Assembly: GCF_002575655.3 (NCBI RefSeq)
Contig: NC_053039.3
Coordinates: forward strand, 47,121,290-47,185,289
Source: Aegilops tauschii subsp. strangulata
Lineage: Eukaryota; Streptophyta; Magnoliopsida; Poales; Poaceae
Reading direction: 5' to 3'
DNA length: 64,000 nucleotides
A program made the position numbers and the translations under genes. Positions 46,393 through 58,745 of this stretch are shown here, one piece after another. Numbering within the stretch: position 1 is the stretch's first letter; the number at the start of each line of letters is the position of its first letter. The notes under the pieces were generated by a model. That model made no database searches. It saw only the letters and a list, made by a program, of their open reading frames with translations, and had not been told where the DNA came from.

Positions 46393-48131
46393 TGTAAATA
46401 TGCCCTAGAGGCAATAATAAAGTTATTATTTATTTCCTTATTTCATGATAAATGTTAATTATTCATACTAGACTTGTATTAACCGGAAACTTAGTACATG
46501 TGTGAATACATAGACAAAACATAAGTATCCCTAGTATGCCTCTACTTGAATAGCTCATTTATCAAAGATGGTTATGTTTCCTAACCATAGACATGTGTTG
46601 CCATTTGATGAATGGGGTCACATCATTAGGAGAATGATGTGATGGACAAGACCCATCCGTTAGCTTAGCATTATGATCGTTAAGTTTTATTGCTATTGCT
46701 TTCTTCATAACTTATACATGTTCCTCTGACTATGAGATTATGCAACTCCCGAATACCGGAGGAACACCTTGTGTGCTATCAGACGTCACAACGTAACTGG
46801 GTGATTATAAAGATGCTCTACAGGTGTCTCCGAAGGTGTTTGTTGGGTTGGCATAGATCGAGATTAGGATTTGTCACTCCGTGTATCGGAGAGGTATCTC
46901 TGGGCCCTCTCTGTAATGCACATCACTATAAGCCTTGCAAGCAATGTGACTAATGAGTTAGTTGTGGGATGATGCATTTCGGAAAGAGTAAAGAGACTTG
47001 TCGGTAACGAGATTGAACTAGGTATGAGGATACCGACGATCGAATCTTGGGCAAGTAACATACCGATGACAAAGGGAACAACGTATGTTGTTATGCGGTT
47101 TGACCGATAAAGATCTTCGTAGAATATGTAGGAGCCAATATGAGCATCCAGGTTCCGCTATTGGTTATTGACTGGAGATGTTTCTCGGTCATGTCTACAT
47201 AGTTCTCGAACCCGTAGGGTCCGCACGCTTAACGTTCGATGACGATTTGTATTATGAGTTATGTGATTTCATGACCGAAGTTTGTTCGGAGTCCCGGATG
47301 AGATCACGGACATGACGAGGAGTCTTGAAATGGTCGAGAGGTAAAGATTCATATATTGGAAGGCTATATTTGGACACCGGAAGTGTTTCGGGTGATACCG
47401 TGTCACTGGAAGGGGTTGCGGGCAAACCCCGGCAAAGATATGGGCTTTATGGGCCAAGTAAGGGGACACACCAGCCCACAAGGGGCTGGTGCGCCCCCTA
47501 TAGGGCCAGCCACGTGGGGAGAAAGGGAAAGGAGAGGAGGAAAAGGAAAGTATGAAGTAGGACTCCTACTTCCTTCTCCTCCCCCTCCTTCCTTTCCCCC
47601 TTGTCCAAATATGGTAAGGGGGGGGGGGCGAATTGGACTAGGGGCCCAAGTAGGATTCCTCCTACTTGGGCGTGCCCTAGGCTGCCTCCCTCCCTCTCCC
47701 TCCTTTATATACGTGGGGAGGGCACCCCTAGAACACACATCAATTGTTCCTAGCCGTGTGCGGCGCCCCCCTCCACAGTTAACACCTCGGTCATATCGTC
47801 GTAGTGCTTAGGCGAAGCCCTGTGCCGGTAACTTAATCATCACCATCGCCACACCGTCGTGCTGACGAAACTCTCCCTCAGCCTCAACTGGATCAAGAGT
47901 ACGAGGGACGTCACCGAGCTGAACGTGTGCAGATCGCGGAGGTGCCGTGCATTCGGTACTTGATCGGTTGGATCGCGAAGACGTTCGACTACATCAACCG
48001 CGTTACTTAACGCTTCCGCTTTCGGTCTACGAGGGTACGTGGACACACTCTCCCCGCTCGTGGCTATGCATATCCTAGATAGATCTTGCGTGATCGTAGG
48101 AATTTTTTTGAAATTACCGCGTTCCCCAACA
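46393..48131 (+). repeat. 5' LTR of the third Angela-like element
   Basis: This 1739-bp LTR begins TGTAAATATGCCCTAG (three bases fewer than TGAAGGAAATATG) and ends TTCCCCAACA. A TATA box is at 47704-47711. It is followed by a primer site, so it is a 5' LTR and not a solo LTR. Confidence 0.88.
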
Positions 48132-48132
48132 G

Positions 48133-48148
48133 TGGCATCCGAGCCAGG
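48133..48148 (+). other. Primer binding site of the third element
   Basis: TGGCATCCGAGCCAGG is identical to 37261-37276. Confidence 0.7.
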
Positions 48149-49017
48149 TCTATGCGTAGATGTTATATGCACGAGTAGAACACGAAGAGTTGTGGGCGAT
48201 AATAGTTATACTGCTTACCAGCATGTCATACTTTGATTCGGCGGTATTGTTGGATGAAGCGGCCCAGACCGACATTACATGACCGCGTTCATGAGACTGG
48301 TTCTACCGACGTCCTTCGCACACAGGTGGCTAGTGGATGTCTATTTCTCCAGCTTTAGTTGAATCGAGTGTGGCTACGCCTGGTCCTTGTTGAAGGTTAA
48401 AACAGAACACTTGGCGAAAAATCGTTGTGGTTTTGATGTGTAGGTAAGAACGGTTCTTGCTAAGCCCGTAGCAGCCACGTAAAACTTGCAACAACAAAGT
48501 AGAGGACGTCTAACTTGTTTTTGCAGGGCATGTTGTGATGTGATGTGGTCAAGACATGATGATATATAAATTGTTGTATGAGATGATCATGTTTTGTAGA
48601 AGTTATCGGCAACTGGCAGGAGCCTTATGGTTGTCGCTTTATTGTATGAAATGCAATCGCCATGTAATTGCTTTACTTTATCACTAAGCGGTAGTGATAG
48701 TCGTAGAAGCAATAGTTGGCGAGACGACAACGATGCTACGATGGAGATCAAGGTGTCGCGCCGGTGACGATGGTGATGACGGTGCTTTGGAGATGGAGAT
48801 CAAAGGCACAAGATGATGATGGCCATATCATATCACTTATATTGATTGCATGTGATGTTTATCTTTTGTGCATCTTATTTTGCTTAGTTCGGCGGTAGCA
48901 TTATAAGATGATCTCTCACTAAATTTCAAGGTACAAATGTTCTCCCTGAGTATGCACCGTTGCGAAAGTTCGTCGTGCCGAGACACCATGTGATGATCGG
49001 GTGTGATAAGCTCTACG
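48149..49017 (+). other. Leader of the third element (first part)
   Basis: Non-coding and co-linear with 37277-38148. It continues at 58420 after the solo LTR. CTACG at 49013-49017 is the left TSD of the solo LTR. Confidence 0.8.
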
Positions 49018-50493
49018 TGTTGGGTAACGTAGTAATTTCAAAAAAATTCCTACGCACACGCTGGATCATGGTGATGCATAGCAACGAGAGGGGAGAGTGT
49101 TGTCCACGTACCCTCGTAGACCGAAAGCGGAAGCGTTAGCACAATGCGGTTGATGTAGTCGTACGTCTTCACGATCCGACCGATCCAAGTACCGAACGTA
49201 CGGCACCTCCGAGTTCAGCACACGTTCAACTCGATGACGTCCTGCGAACTCCGATCCAGCAGAGCTTCACGGGAGAGTTCCGTCAGCACGACGGCGTGAT
49301 GACGGTGATGATGTTGCTACCGACGCAGGGATTCGCCTAAGCACCGCTACGATATGACCGAGGTGGAATATGGTGGAGGGGAGCACCGCACATGGCTAAG
49401 AGATCAAGAGATCAATTGTTGTGTCTCTGGGGTGCCCCCCCCGCCCCCGTATGTAAAGGAGCTAGGGGGAGGGCGGCCGGCCTAGGAGGAGGGCGCGCCA
49501 AGGGGGGAGTCCTACTCCCACCGGGAGTAGGACTCCTCCTTTCCTAGTAGGAATAGGAGAAGGGGGAAGGAGGAGGTGGAGAGAAGGAAGGAGAAGGGGG
49601 GCCGCCGCCCCCTTCCCTTGTCCAATTCGGACTCGGGCAAGGGGGGGGGCGCCACCTCCTGGCCTCCCTCTCTCCTTTTCCACTAAGGCCCATAAGGCCC
49701 AATAGCTTCCCCGGGGGGGGGGGGGGTCCGGTAACCCCCGGTACTCCGGTAAATGTCCAAAACCTCCCGGAGCCCTTCCGGTGTCCAAACATAGTCATCC
49801 AATATATCGATCTTTACTTCTCGACCATTTCGAGACTCCTCGTCATGTCCGTGATCATATCCGGGACTCCGAACTACCTTCGGTACATCAAAACACGAAA
49901 ACTCATAATACCGATCGTCACCGAACTTTAAGCGTGCAGACCCTACGGGTTCGAGAACTATGTAGACATGACCGAGACACGTCTCCGGTCAATAACCAAT
50001 AGCGGAACCTGGATGCTCATATTGGCTCCCACATATTCTACGAAGATCTTTCTCGGTCAAACCGCATAACAACATACGTTGTTCCCTTTGTCATCGGTAT
50101 GTTACTTGCCCGAGATACGATCGTCGGTATCTCAATACCTAGTTCAATATCGTTACCCGCAAGTCTCTTTACTCGTTCCGTAATGCATCATCCCACAACT
50201 AACTCATTAGTCACATTGCTTGCAAGGCTTATAGTGATCTGCATTACCGAGAGGGCCCAGAGATACCTCTCCGACAATCGAAGTGACAAATCCTAATCTC
50301 GAAATACGCCAACTCAACAAGTACCTTCGGAGACACCTGTAGAGCACCTTTATAATCACCCAGTTACGTTGTGACGTTTGGTAGCACACTAAGTGTTCCT
50401 CCGGTAAACGGGAGTTGCATAATCTCATAGTCATAGGAACATGTATAAGCATGAAGAAAGCAATATCAACATACTAAACGATCAAGTGCTAAG

Positions 50494-52064
50494 TGCTACC
50501 TCTTGAGCACTGCGTTGGTTTTCCCTTGAAGAGGAAAGGGTGATGCAGTAAAGTAGCGTAAGTATTTCCCTCAGTTTTTGAGAACCAAGGTATCAATCCA
50601 GTAGGAGGCCACGCACGAGTCCCTCGCACCTACACAAACAAATAAATCCTCGCAACCAACGCAATAAAGGGGTTGTCAATCCCTTCACGATCACTTATGA
50701 GAGTGAGATCTGATAGATATGATAAGATAAGATTTTTGGTATTTTTATGATAAAGATGCAAAGTAAAATAAAAGGCAATATAAATAACTAAGTGTTGGAA
50801 GATTAATATGATGGAAAATAGACCCCGGGGCCATAGGTTTCACTAGTGGCTTCTCTCGAGAGCATAAGTATTACGGTGGGTGAACAAATTACTGTTGAGC
50901 AATTGACAGAATTGAGCATAGTTATGAGAATATCTAGGTATGATCATGTATATAGGCATCACGTCCGAGACAAGTAGACCGACTCCTGCCTGCATCTACT
51001 ACTATTACTCCACACATCGACCGCTATCCAGCATGCATCTAGAGTATTAAGTTCATAAGAACAGAGTAACGCTTTAAGTAAGATGACATGATGTAGAGGG
51101 ATAAACTCATGCAATATGATATAAACCCCATCTTGTTATCCTTGATGGCAACAATACAATATGTGCCTTGCTGCCCCTACTGTCACTGGGAAAGGACACC
51201 GCAAGATTGAACCCAAAGCTAAGCACTTCTCCCATTGCAAGAAAGATCAATCTAGTAGGCCAAACCAAACTGATAATTCAAAGAGACTTGCAAAGATAAC
51301 CAATCATACATAAAAGAATTTAGAAAAGATTCAAATATTGTTCATAGATAAACTTGATCATAAACCCACAATTCATCGGTCTCAACAAACACACCGCAAA
51401 AGAAGATTACATCGAATAGATATCCACAAGAGAGGGGGAGAACATTGTATTGAGATCCAAAAAGAGAGAAGAAGCCATCTAGCTAATAACTATGGACCCG
51501 AAGGTCTGAGGTAAACTACTCACACATCATCGGAGAGGCTATGGTGTTGATGTAGAAGCCCTCCATGATCGATGCCCCCTCCGGCGGAGCTCCGGAAAAG
51601 GCCCCAAGATGGGATCTCACAGGTACAGAAGGTTGCGGCGGTGGAATTAAGTTTTTGGCTCCGTATCTGGTAGTTTGGGGGTACGTAGGTATATATAGGA
51701 GGAAGAAGTACGTCGGTGGAGCAACATGGGGCCCACGAGGGTGGAGGACGCGCCCAGGGGGGTAGGCGCGCCCCCTACCTCGTGCCCTCCTGGTTGATAT
51801 ATTGACGTAGGGTCCAAGTCCTCTGGATCACGTTCGTTCCGAAAATCACGTTCCTGAAGGTTTCATTCCGTTTGGACTACGTTTGATATTCTTTTTCTGT
51901 GAAACTCTGAAATAGGCAAAACAACAATTCTGGGCTGGGCCACCGGTTAATAGGTTAGTCCCAAAAATAATATAAAAGTGTATAATAAAGCCCAATAATG
52001 TCCAAATTAGAATATAATATAGCATGGAACAATAAAAAATTATAGATACGTTGGAGACGTATCA
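50494..52064 (-). repeat. 3' LTR of the Athila-like element
   Basis: Plus-strand ends are TGCTACC...GTATCA; on the element strand it begins TGATACGTCTCC. A TATA-like TATATATA is at 51690-51697. Confidence 0.9.
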
Positions 52065-52080
52065 AGCATCCCCAAGCTTA
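52065..52080 (-). other. Polypurine tract of the Athila-like element
   Basis: On the minus strand TAAGCTTGGGGATGCT directly abuts the 3' LTR. Three further internal copies of its core occur (54162, 54217, 55471). Confidence 0.7.
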
Positions 52081-55000
52081 ATTCCTGCTCGTCCTCGAGT
52101 AGGTAAATGATAAAAACAAATTTTTTGATGTGGAATGCTACTTAGCATAATTTCAATGTAACTCTTCTTATTGTGGGACGAATGTTCAGTTTTAATATGA
52201 TTCAGGATAAGAGTTTAATGTTGACATAAAAACAATAATACTTCAAGCATGCTAACCAAGCAATTATGTCTTATCAAAATAACATAGCCAAAGCAAGTTA
52301 TCCCTACAAAATCATATAGTCTGGCTATGCTCCATCTTCCCCACACAAAATATTCATATCATGTACAACCCCAGTTTTAGCCAAGCAATTGGTTCATACT
52401 TTTTAACGCGCTTCAGCCTTTTCAATTCTTACGCAACACATGAGCGCAAGCCATGGATATAGCACTATGGTGGAATAAGGTATAATGGTAGGGTTATGTG
52501 GGAAGACAAAAAAGGAGAAAGTCTCACATCAACGAGGCTAATCAACGGGCTATGGAGATGCCCATCAATTGATGTTAATGCAAGGAGTAGGGATTGCCAT
52601 GCAACGGATGCACTAGAGCTATAAGTGTATGAAAGCTCAAAAAGGACTAAGTGGGTGTGCATCCAACTTGCTTGCTCACGAAGACCTCGGGCATTTTGAG
52701 GAAGCCCGTCATTGGAATATACAAGCCAAGTTCTATAATGAAATTTCCCACTAGTATATGGAAGTGACAGAATAAGAGACTCTCTATTATGAAGATCACG
52801 GTGCTACTTTGAAGCACAAGTGTGGTAAAAGGATAGTAACATTGTCCCTTCTCTCTTTTTCTCTCATTTTTTATTTGGGCCTTTTCTCTCTTTTTTTATG
52901 GCCTCTTTTTTTTCTTTTTTTTATTTAGTCCGGAGTCTCATCCCGACTTGTGGGGGAATCATAGTCTCCATCATCCTTTCCTCACTTGGGATAATGCTCT
53001 AATAATGATGATCATCACACTTTTATTTACTTACAACTCATGAATTACAACTCAATACTTAGAGCAAAATATGACTCTATGTGGATGCCTCTGGCGGTGT
53101 ACCGGGATATGCAATGAATCAAGAGCGACATGTATGAAAGAATTATGAATGGTGGCTTTGCCACAAATACAATGTCAACTACATGATCATGCAAAGCAAT
53201 ATGACAATGATGGAACGTGTCATGATAAACGAAACAATGGAAAGTTGCATGGCAATATATCTCGGAATGGCTATGGAAATGCCATAATAGGTAGGTATGG
53301 TGGCTGTTTTGAGGAAGATATAAGGAGGTTTATGTGTGATAGAGCGTATCATATCACGGGGTTTGGATGCACCGGCGAAGTTTGCACCAACTCTTAAGGT
53401 GAGAAAGGGCAATGCACGGTACCGAAGAGGCTAGAAAATTGTGGAAAGGTAAGTGTGCGTATAATCCATGGACTCACATTAGTCATAAAGAACTCATATA
53501 CTTATTGCAAAAATTTATTAGCCCTCGAAGCAAAGTACTACTACGCATGCTCCTAGGGGAAGGGTTGGTAGGAGTTAACCATCGCGCGATCCCGACCGCC
53601 ACACAAAGGATGACAATCAATAAATACCTCATGCTCCGACTTCGTTACATAACGGTTCACCATACGTGCATGCTACGGGAATCACAAACTCCAACACAAG
53701 TATTTTTCAATTCCACAATTACTCAACTAGCACGACTATGATATTACCACCTTTATATCTCAAAACAATTATCTAGTATCAAATTTATCATGATATTTAG
53801 TTAAAGCAAATTGCCATGCTATTTTATAGGACTCTCAAAAAGATATAAGTGAAGCATGAGAGAACAATAGTTTCTATAAAACAAATCTACTCCGTGCTCT
53901 AAAAGATATAAGTGAAGTACTAGAGCAAAACTATATAACTCAAAAGATATAAGTGAAGCACATAGAGTATTCTAACAATTTCCGAATCATGTGTGTCTCT
54001 CTTAAAAGGTGTGTACAGCAAGTATGATTGTGGTAAACTAAAAACAAAGACTCAAATAATACAAGACGCTCCAAGCAAAACACATATCATGTGGTGAATA
54101 AAAATATAGCTCCAAGTAAAGTTACCAATGGAAGTAGACGAAAGAGGGGATGCCTTCTGGGGCATCCCCAAGCTTTGGATTTTAGGTGTCCTTAGATTAT
54201 CTTGGGGGTGCCATGGGCATCCCCAAGCTTAGGCTCTTCCCACTCCTTGTTCCATAATCCATCAAATCTTTCACCCAAAACTTGAAAACTTCACAACACA
54301 AAACTTGACAGAAAATCTCGTGAGCTCCGTTAGCGAAAGAAAACAAAACACCACTTCAAGGTACTGTAATGAACTCATTCTTTATTTATATTGGTGTTAA
54401 ACCTACTGTATTCCAATTTCTATATGGTTTATAAACTATTTTACTAGCCATAGATTCATCAAAATAAGCAAACAACACACGAAAAACAGAATCTGTCAAA
54501 AACAGAACAATCTGTAGTAATCTGTAACTAACGCAAACTTCTGGAACTCCAAAAATTCAGCCAAAATAGGACGACCTAGATAATTTGTTTATGGATCAGC
54601 AGAAATTGGAATAAATATTTTATCATGTTCTGGTGATAAATAATTATTTTTGTGAACAGAAAGTTTCTGGAATTTTCAACAAGATCAAATAACTATCATC
54701 CAAGAAGATCCTATAGGTTTAACTTGGCACAAACACTAATTAAAACATAAAAACACATCTAACCAGAGGCTAGATAAAATATTTATTCCTAAACAGAATC
54801 AAAAAGCAAAAAACTAAAAATAAAATTGGGTTGCCTCCCAACAAGCGCTATCGTTTAACGCCCCTAGCTAGGCATAAGATTTCAACGATGCTCACATGAA
54901 AGACAAGAATTGAAGCACAAAGAGAGCATCATAAAACACATGACAAGCACATCTAAGTCTAACATACTTCCTATGCATATGCATCTTATAGGAAAACAAA

Positions 55001-55110
55001 TTATCAAGGCAAGCAAAAACTAGCATATGCAAGGAAGCGGGAAGAAACAATAGCAATCTCAACATGACGAGAGGTAATTTAGTAAGATGAAAATTTCTAT
55101 AACCATATTT
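52081..55110 (-). other. Long non-coding interior of the Athila-like element
   Basis: About 3 kb without pol homology. It contains a pyrimidine-rich stretch (52845-52930), repeats of AGATATAAGTGAAG-type units (about 53838-53960) and two purine-tract-like copies. Frames at 53149-53397 and 53412-53741 are open on the plus strand, opposite to the element, and resemble nothing I know. Confidence 0.6.
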
Positions 55111-56244
55111 TCATCTCTCATAATAATTACATGTAGGATCATAAGAAAATTCAACAATATAGCTATCATATAAAATATTTTCAACACGATCCACATGCAT
55201 GCGAAGTTGACACTCTTCCGAAATAGTGGGATTAACATTAACTAAAGTCATGACCTCTCCAAACCTACTTTTATCAAAAATTTCATAAGATTGAATATTC
55301 TCCAAATATGTGGGATCTAAAGTTGACACTCTTCCAAACCCACTTTCAATATTATTGCAAACAATATTATCAATCTCATATTCATCATGGGGATTAAATA
55401 AATTTTCAAGATCATAAGAAAAATCACCCCAATCATGATCATTGCAACAAATAGTGGACATAGAAAAACTAGCATCCCCAAGCTTAGGGTTTTGCATATT
55501 ATTAGCACAATTGACATCAAGAGAATTTGTAATAACATCATTGCAATCATGCTTTTCATTGAAGGAACTATCAAGTATGGGTGCAATAGCAACGATCTCA
55601 TGTTTAATATAAGGAACTATAGCAAGTTCATCTTCATAAATATTGGCATCATGGCCACAAGAATAGCAAGCATCATGTTCATCAAGGGATATTTCAACCA
55701 AATCATCAGAATCATACTTATCTATAGATTCATGCATATCATTATTTTCTTCAGAAGCAACGGTCATCCTTTCAATAAATTCTTTGACATAGACATTATG
55801 AGCAAAGTTTTCATTGCAATATTTAAGTATGACGGAATTTTCAGATTTGTTGAGAGTAAAATCATACTTTTCAATCAAAGAAGCAACTTCATGAGCACCC
55901 TTAAAAACGACAAATTCTTCAATTTGTTCGATATCATAGTAGCTATAAACACCCTTTGCATAAGAAGATAAGATTTCATTATCATTGAACTCACATAGGT
56001 AGGGAAGGTGTTTTTTAGGGTTCTTAGAGCAACAAGTAAAATCACAAATTTCACAAAGATTCCAAGCATAGCATAGCAAACTATTTATATGATACCATAA
56101 GAGCTTCCCTTTTTCAGACAAACGATGACGCACGAAATGAGCATGCTCATCTAAAGATTTCCCATCAACTAGGCTAGTTGGGGTTTCAGCACGAGCGCAT
56201 AAGGATCGAAGATGATCCAAGTAGAACACTTTAAGTGGATCCAT
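55111..56244 (-). CDS. Intact 377-aa ORF of the Athila-like element, function unknown
   Basis: I choose ATG 56244-56242 (MDPLKVFYLDHLRSLCARAE). The frame is also open upstream into the LTR, but that part is non-coding in style. Residues 1-110 include KLLWYHINSLLCYAWNLCE and a Cys cluster CEICDFTCC. Later segments are SYYDIEQIEEFVVFKG and an acidic, His/Cys-bearing middle (DEHDACYSCGHDAN). I see no gag capsid motif, protease or RT. Lesions are absent, in contrast with the other retroelement genes around it. A gag position next to the primer site suggests a structural or accessory protein. Its function is unknown. Confidence 0.65.
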   Translation of the reverse strand: MDPLKVFYLDHLRSLCARAETPTSLVDGKSLDEHAHFVRHRLSEKGKLLWYHINSLLCYAWNLCEICDFTCCSKNPKKHLPYLCEFNDNEILSSYAKGVYSYYDIEQIEEFVVFKGAHEVASLIEKYDFTLNKSENSVILKYCNENFAHNVYVKEFIERMTVASEENNDMHESIDKYDSDDLVEISLDEHDACYSCGHDANIYEDELAIVPYIKHEIVAIAPILDSSFNEKHDCNDVITNSLDVNCANNMQNPKLGDASFSMSTICCNDHDWGDFSYDLENLFNPHDEYEIDNIVCNNIESGFGRVSTLDPTYLENIQSYEIFDKSRFGEVMTLVNVNPTISEECQLRMHVDRVENILYDSYIVEFSYDPTCNYYER

Positions 56245-56450
56245 ATCAATAGATTTTCGGCAAGCGAAGATGCAAGCATATAGAAGGCACATGGCAACAC
56301 GAGCAAACAAGAAGCAAGCAAAAAAGAGGCGAACGGACAAGAGAGAGGGCGAATAAAATGGCAAGGGTGAAGTGGGGGAGAGGAAAACGAGAGGCAAATG
56401 GCAAATAATGTAATGCGGGAGATAAGGGTTTGTGATGGGTACTTGGTATG

Positions 56451-56560
56451 TTGACTTTTGCGTAGACTCCCCGGCAACGGCGCCAGAAATCGCTCGTTGT
56501 CGGGAGTTCAAATCTTGACTTGACTTTGCGTAAGCCTCCCCGGCAACGGCGCCAGAAATC
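56451..56560 (-). repeat. Tandemly duplicated primer binding site region
   Basis: TTGACTTT(T)GCGTA followed by CTCCCCGGCAACGGCGCC and AGAAATC occurs at 56451-56491 and 56520-56560. The copy nearer the LTR (about six bases inside it) is in the functional position. On the minus strand each holds TGGCGCCGTTGCCGGGGAG. Confidence 0.75.
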
Positions 56561-56565
56561 CTTCT

Positions 56566-58135
56566 TGCTACCTCTTGAGCACTGCGTTGGTTTTCCTTGA
56601 AGAGGAAAGGGTGATGCAGTAAAGTAGCGTAAGTATTTTCCTCAGTTTTTGAGAACCAAGGTATCAATCCAGTAGGAGGCCACGCACGAGTCCCTCGCAC
56701 CTACACAAACAAATAAATCCTCGCAACCAACGCAATAAAGGGGTTGTCAATCCCTTCACGGTCACTTACGAGAGTGAGATCTGATAGATATGATAAGATA
56801 ATATTTTTGGTATTTTTATGATAAAGATGCAAAGTAAAATAAAAGGCAATATAAATAACTAAGTGTTGGAAGATTAATATGATGGAAAATGGACCCGGGG
56901 GCCATAGGTTTCACTAGTGGCTTCTCTCGAGAGCATAAGTATTACGGTGGGTGAACAAATTACTGTTGAGCAATTGACAGAATTGAGCATAGTTATGAGA
57001 ATATCTAGGTATGATCATGTATATAGGCATCACGTCCGAGACAAGTAGACCGACTCCTGCTTGCATCTACTACTATTACTCCACACATCGACCGCTATCC
57101 AGCATGCATCTAGAGTATTAAGTTCATAAGAACAGAGTAACACTTTAAGCAAGATGACATGATGTAGAGGGATAAACTCATGCAATATGATATAAACCCC
57201 ATCTTGTTATCCTCGATGGCAACAATACAATATGTGCCTTGCTGCCCCTACTGTCACTGGGAAAGGACACCGCAAGATTGAACCCAAAGCTAAGCACTTC
57301 TCCCATTGCAAGAAAGATCTATCTAGTAGGCCAAACCAAACTGATAATTCGAAGAGACTTGCAAAGATAACCAATCATACATAAAAGAATTCAGAGAAGA
57401 TTCAAATATTGTTCATAGATAAACTTGATCATAAACCCACAATTCATCGGTCTCAACAAACACACCGCAAAAGAAGATTACATCGAATAGATATCCACAA
57501 GAGAGGGGGAGAACATTGTATTGAGATCCCAAAAGAGAGAAGAAGCCATCTAGCTAATAACTATGGACCCGAAGGTCTGAGGTAAACTACTCACACATCA
57601 TCGGAGAGGCTATGGTGTTGATGTAGAAGCCCTCCGTGATCGATGCCCCCTCCGGCGGAGCTCCGGAAAAGGCCCCAAGATGGGATCTCACGGGTACAGA
57701 AGGTTGCGGCGGTGGAATTAGGTTTTTGGCTCCGTATCTGGTTGTTTGGGGGTACGTAGGTATATATAGGAGGAAGAAGTACGTCGGTGGAGCAACATGG
57801 GGCCCACGAGGGTGGAGGGCGCGCCCAGGGGGTAGGCGCGCCCCCTACCTCGTGCCCTCCTGGTTGATATCGTGACGTAGGGTCCAAGTCCTCTAGATCA
57901 CGTTCGTTCCGAAAATCACGTTCCCGAAGGATTCGTTCCGTTTGGACTCCGTTTGATATTCTTTTTCTGTGAAACTCTGAAATAGGCAAAAACAGCAATT
58001 CTGGGCTGGGCCTCCGGTTAATAGGTTAGTCCCAAAAATAATATAAAAGTGTATAATAAAGCCCAATAATGTCCAAAATAGAATATAATATAGCATGGAA
58101 CAATCAAAAATTATAGATACGTTGGAGACGTATCA
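56566..58135 (-). repeat. 5' LTR of the Athila-like element
   Basis: Plus-strand ends are TGCTACC...GTATCA. A TATA-like TATATATA is at 57771-57778, read on the minus strand. Confidence 0.9.
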
Positions 58136-58419
58136 CTAAGCTAACGGAATGGGTCAAGTCAATCACATCATTCTCCTAATGATGTGATCCCGCTAATCAA
58201 ATGACAAGTCATGTCCATGGCTAGGAAACTCAACCATCTCCGATTAGCGAGCTAGTCAAGTAGAGGCATTACTAGTGACACTATGTTTGTCTATGTATTC
58301 ACACATGTATTATGTTTCCAGTTAATACAATTCTAGCATGAATAATAAACATTTATCATGATATGAGGAAATAAATAATAACTTTATTATTGCCTCGAGG
58401 GCATATTTCCTTCACTACG

Positions 58420-58745
58420 TTCACATACAACGGGTGCAAGCCAGTTTTGCACACGTAGAATACTCGGGTTAAACTTGACGAGCCCAGCATATGCAGATAT
58501 GGCCTCGGAACACTGAGACCGAAAGGTCGAGCGTGAATCAATCAACATAGTGATGTTCACCACTGAAAACTACTCCATCTCACGTGATGATCGGACATGG
58601 TTTAGTTGATTTGGATCACGTGATCATTTAGATGATTAGAGGGATGTCTATCTAAGTGGGAGTTCTTAAGTAATATGATTAATTGAACTTAATTTATCAT
58701 GAACTTAGTCCTGATAGTATTTGCATATCTATGTTGTAGATCAAT
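58420..58745 (+). other. Leader of the third element (second part)
   Basis: This resumes the leader after the solo LTR and matches 38150-38491. It ends GTAGATCA just before the lost gag start. Confidence 0.8.

Larger units (their letters stand above)
50494..58135 (-). mobile_element. Athila-like non-autonomous LTR retrotransposon, 7.6 kb
   Basis: LTRs of 1571 and 1570 bp (50494-52064 and 56566-58135) with TSD CTAAG (50489-50493, 58136-58140). Minus orientation is shown by the primer site TGGCGCCGTTGCCGGGGAG next to the right LTR and the purine tract AAGCTTGGGGATGCT next to the left one. That primer site is complementary to Asp tRNA and typical of Athila-group gypsy elements. The interior has one long ORF and about 3 kb of non-coding sequence, with no protease, RT or integrase. 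LTRs differ at about 2% by eye. Confidence 0.9.
49018..58414 (-). mobile_element. Reverse-oriented Angela solo LTR, split by an Athila-like insertion
   Basis: Minus-strand LTR sequence runs TGTTGGGTAACGTAG (49018) to GCATATTTCCTTCA (58414). It has the TSD CTACG on both sides (49013-49017, 58415-58419). Without the nested element (50494-58135 plus one TSD copy) it is about 1750 bp, one full LTR. With no internal region between two intact ends and a perfect TSD, it is a solo LTR from LTR-LTR recombination. Low-complexity G/C runs occur near 49640 and 49710. Confidence 0.88.

Noticed and set aside
21505..46953. The same 73-75-codon ORF (RLCNSRIPEEH...QRNWVIIK) at 21505, 35876, 45716 and 46732
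   Set aside because: It lies inside LTR U3 sequence in every copy and is carried along by LTR homology. It overlaps no known LTR protein.
46393..48131. Interpretation as an isolated solo LTR or tandem LTR duplication
   Set aside because: It is followed by a primer site and an Angela leader that resumes into gag after the nested insertion, so it is the 5' LTR of a third element.
55435..55971. 178-codon plus-strand ORF
   Set aside because: It is the complement of the 377-codon ORF, an Ile/Phe-rich shadow.
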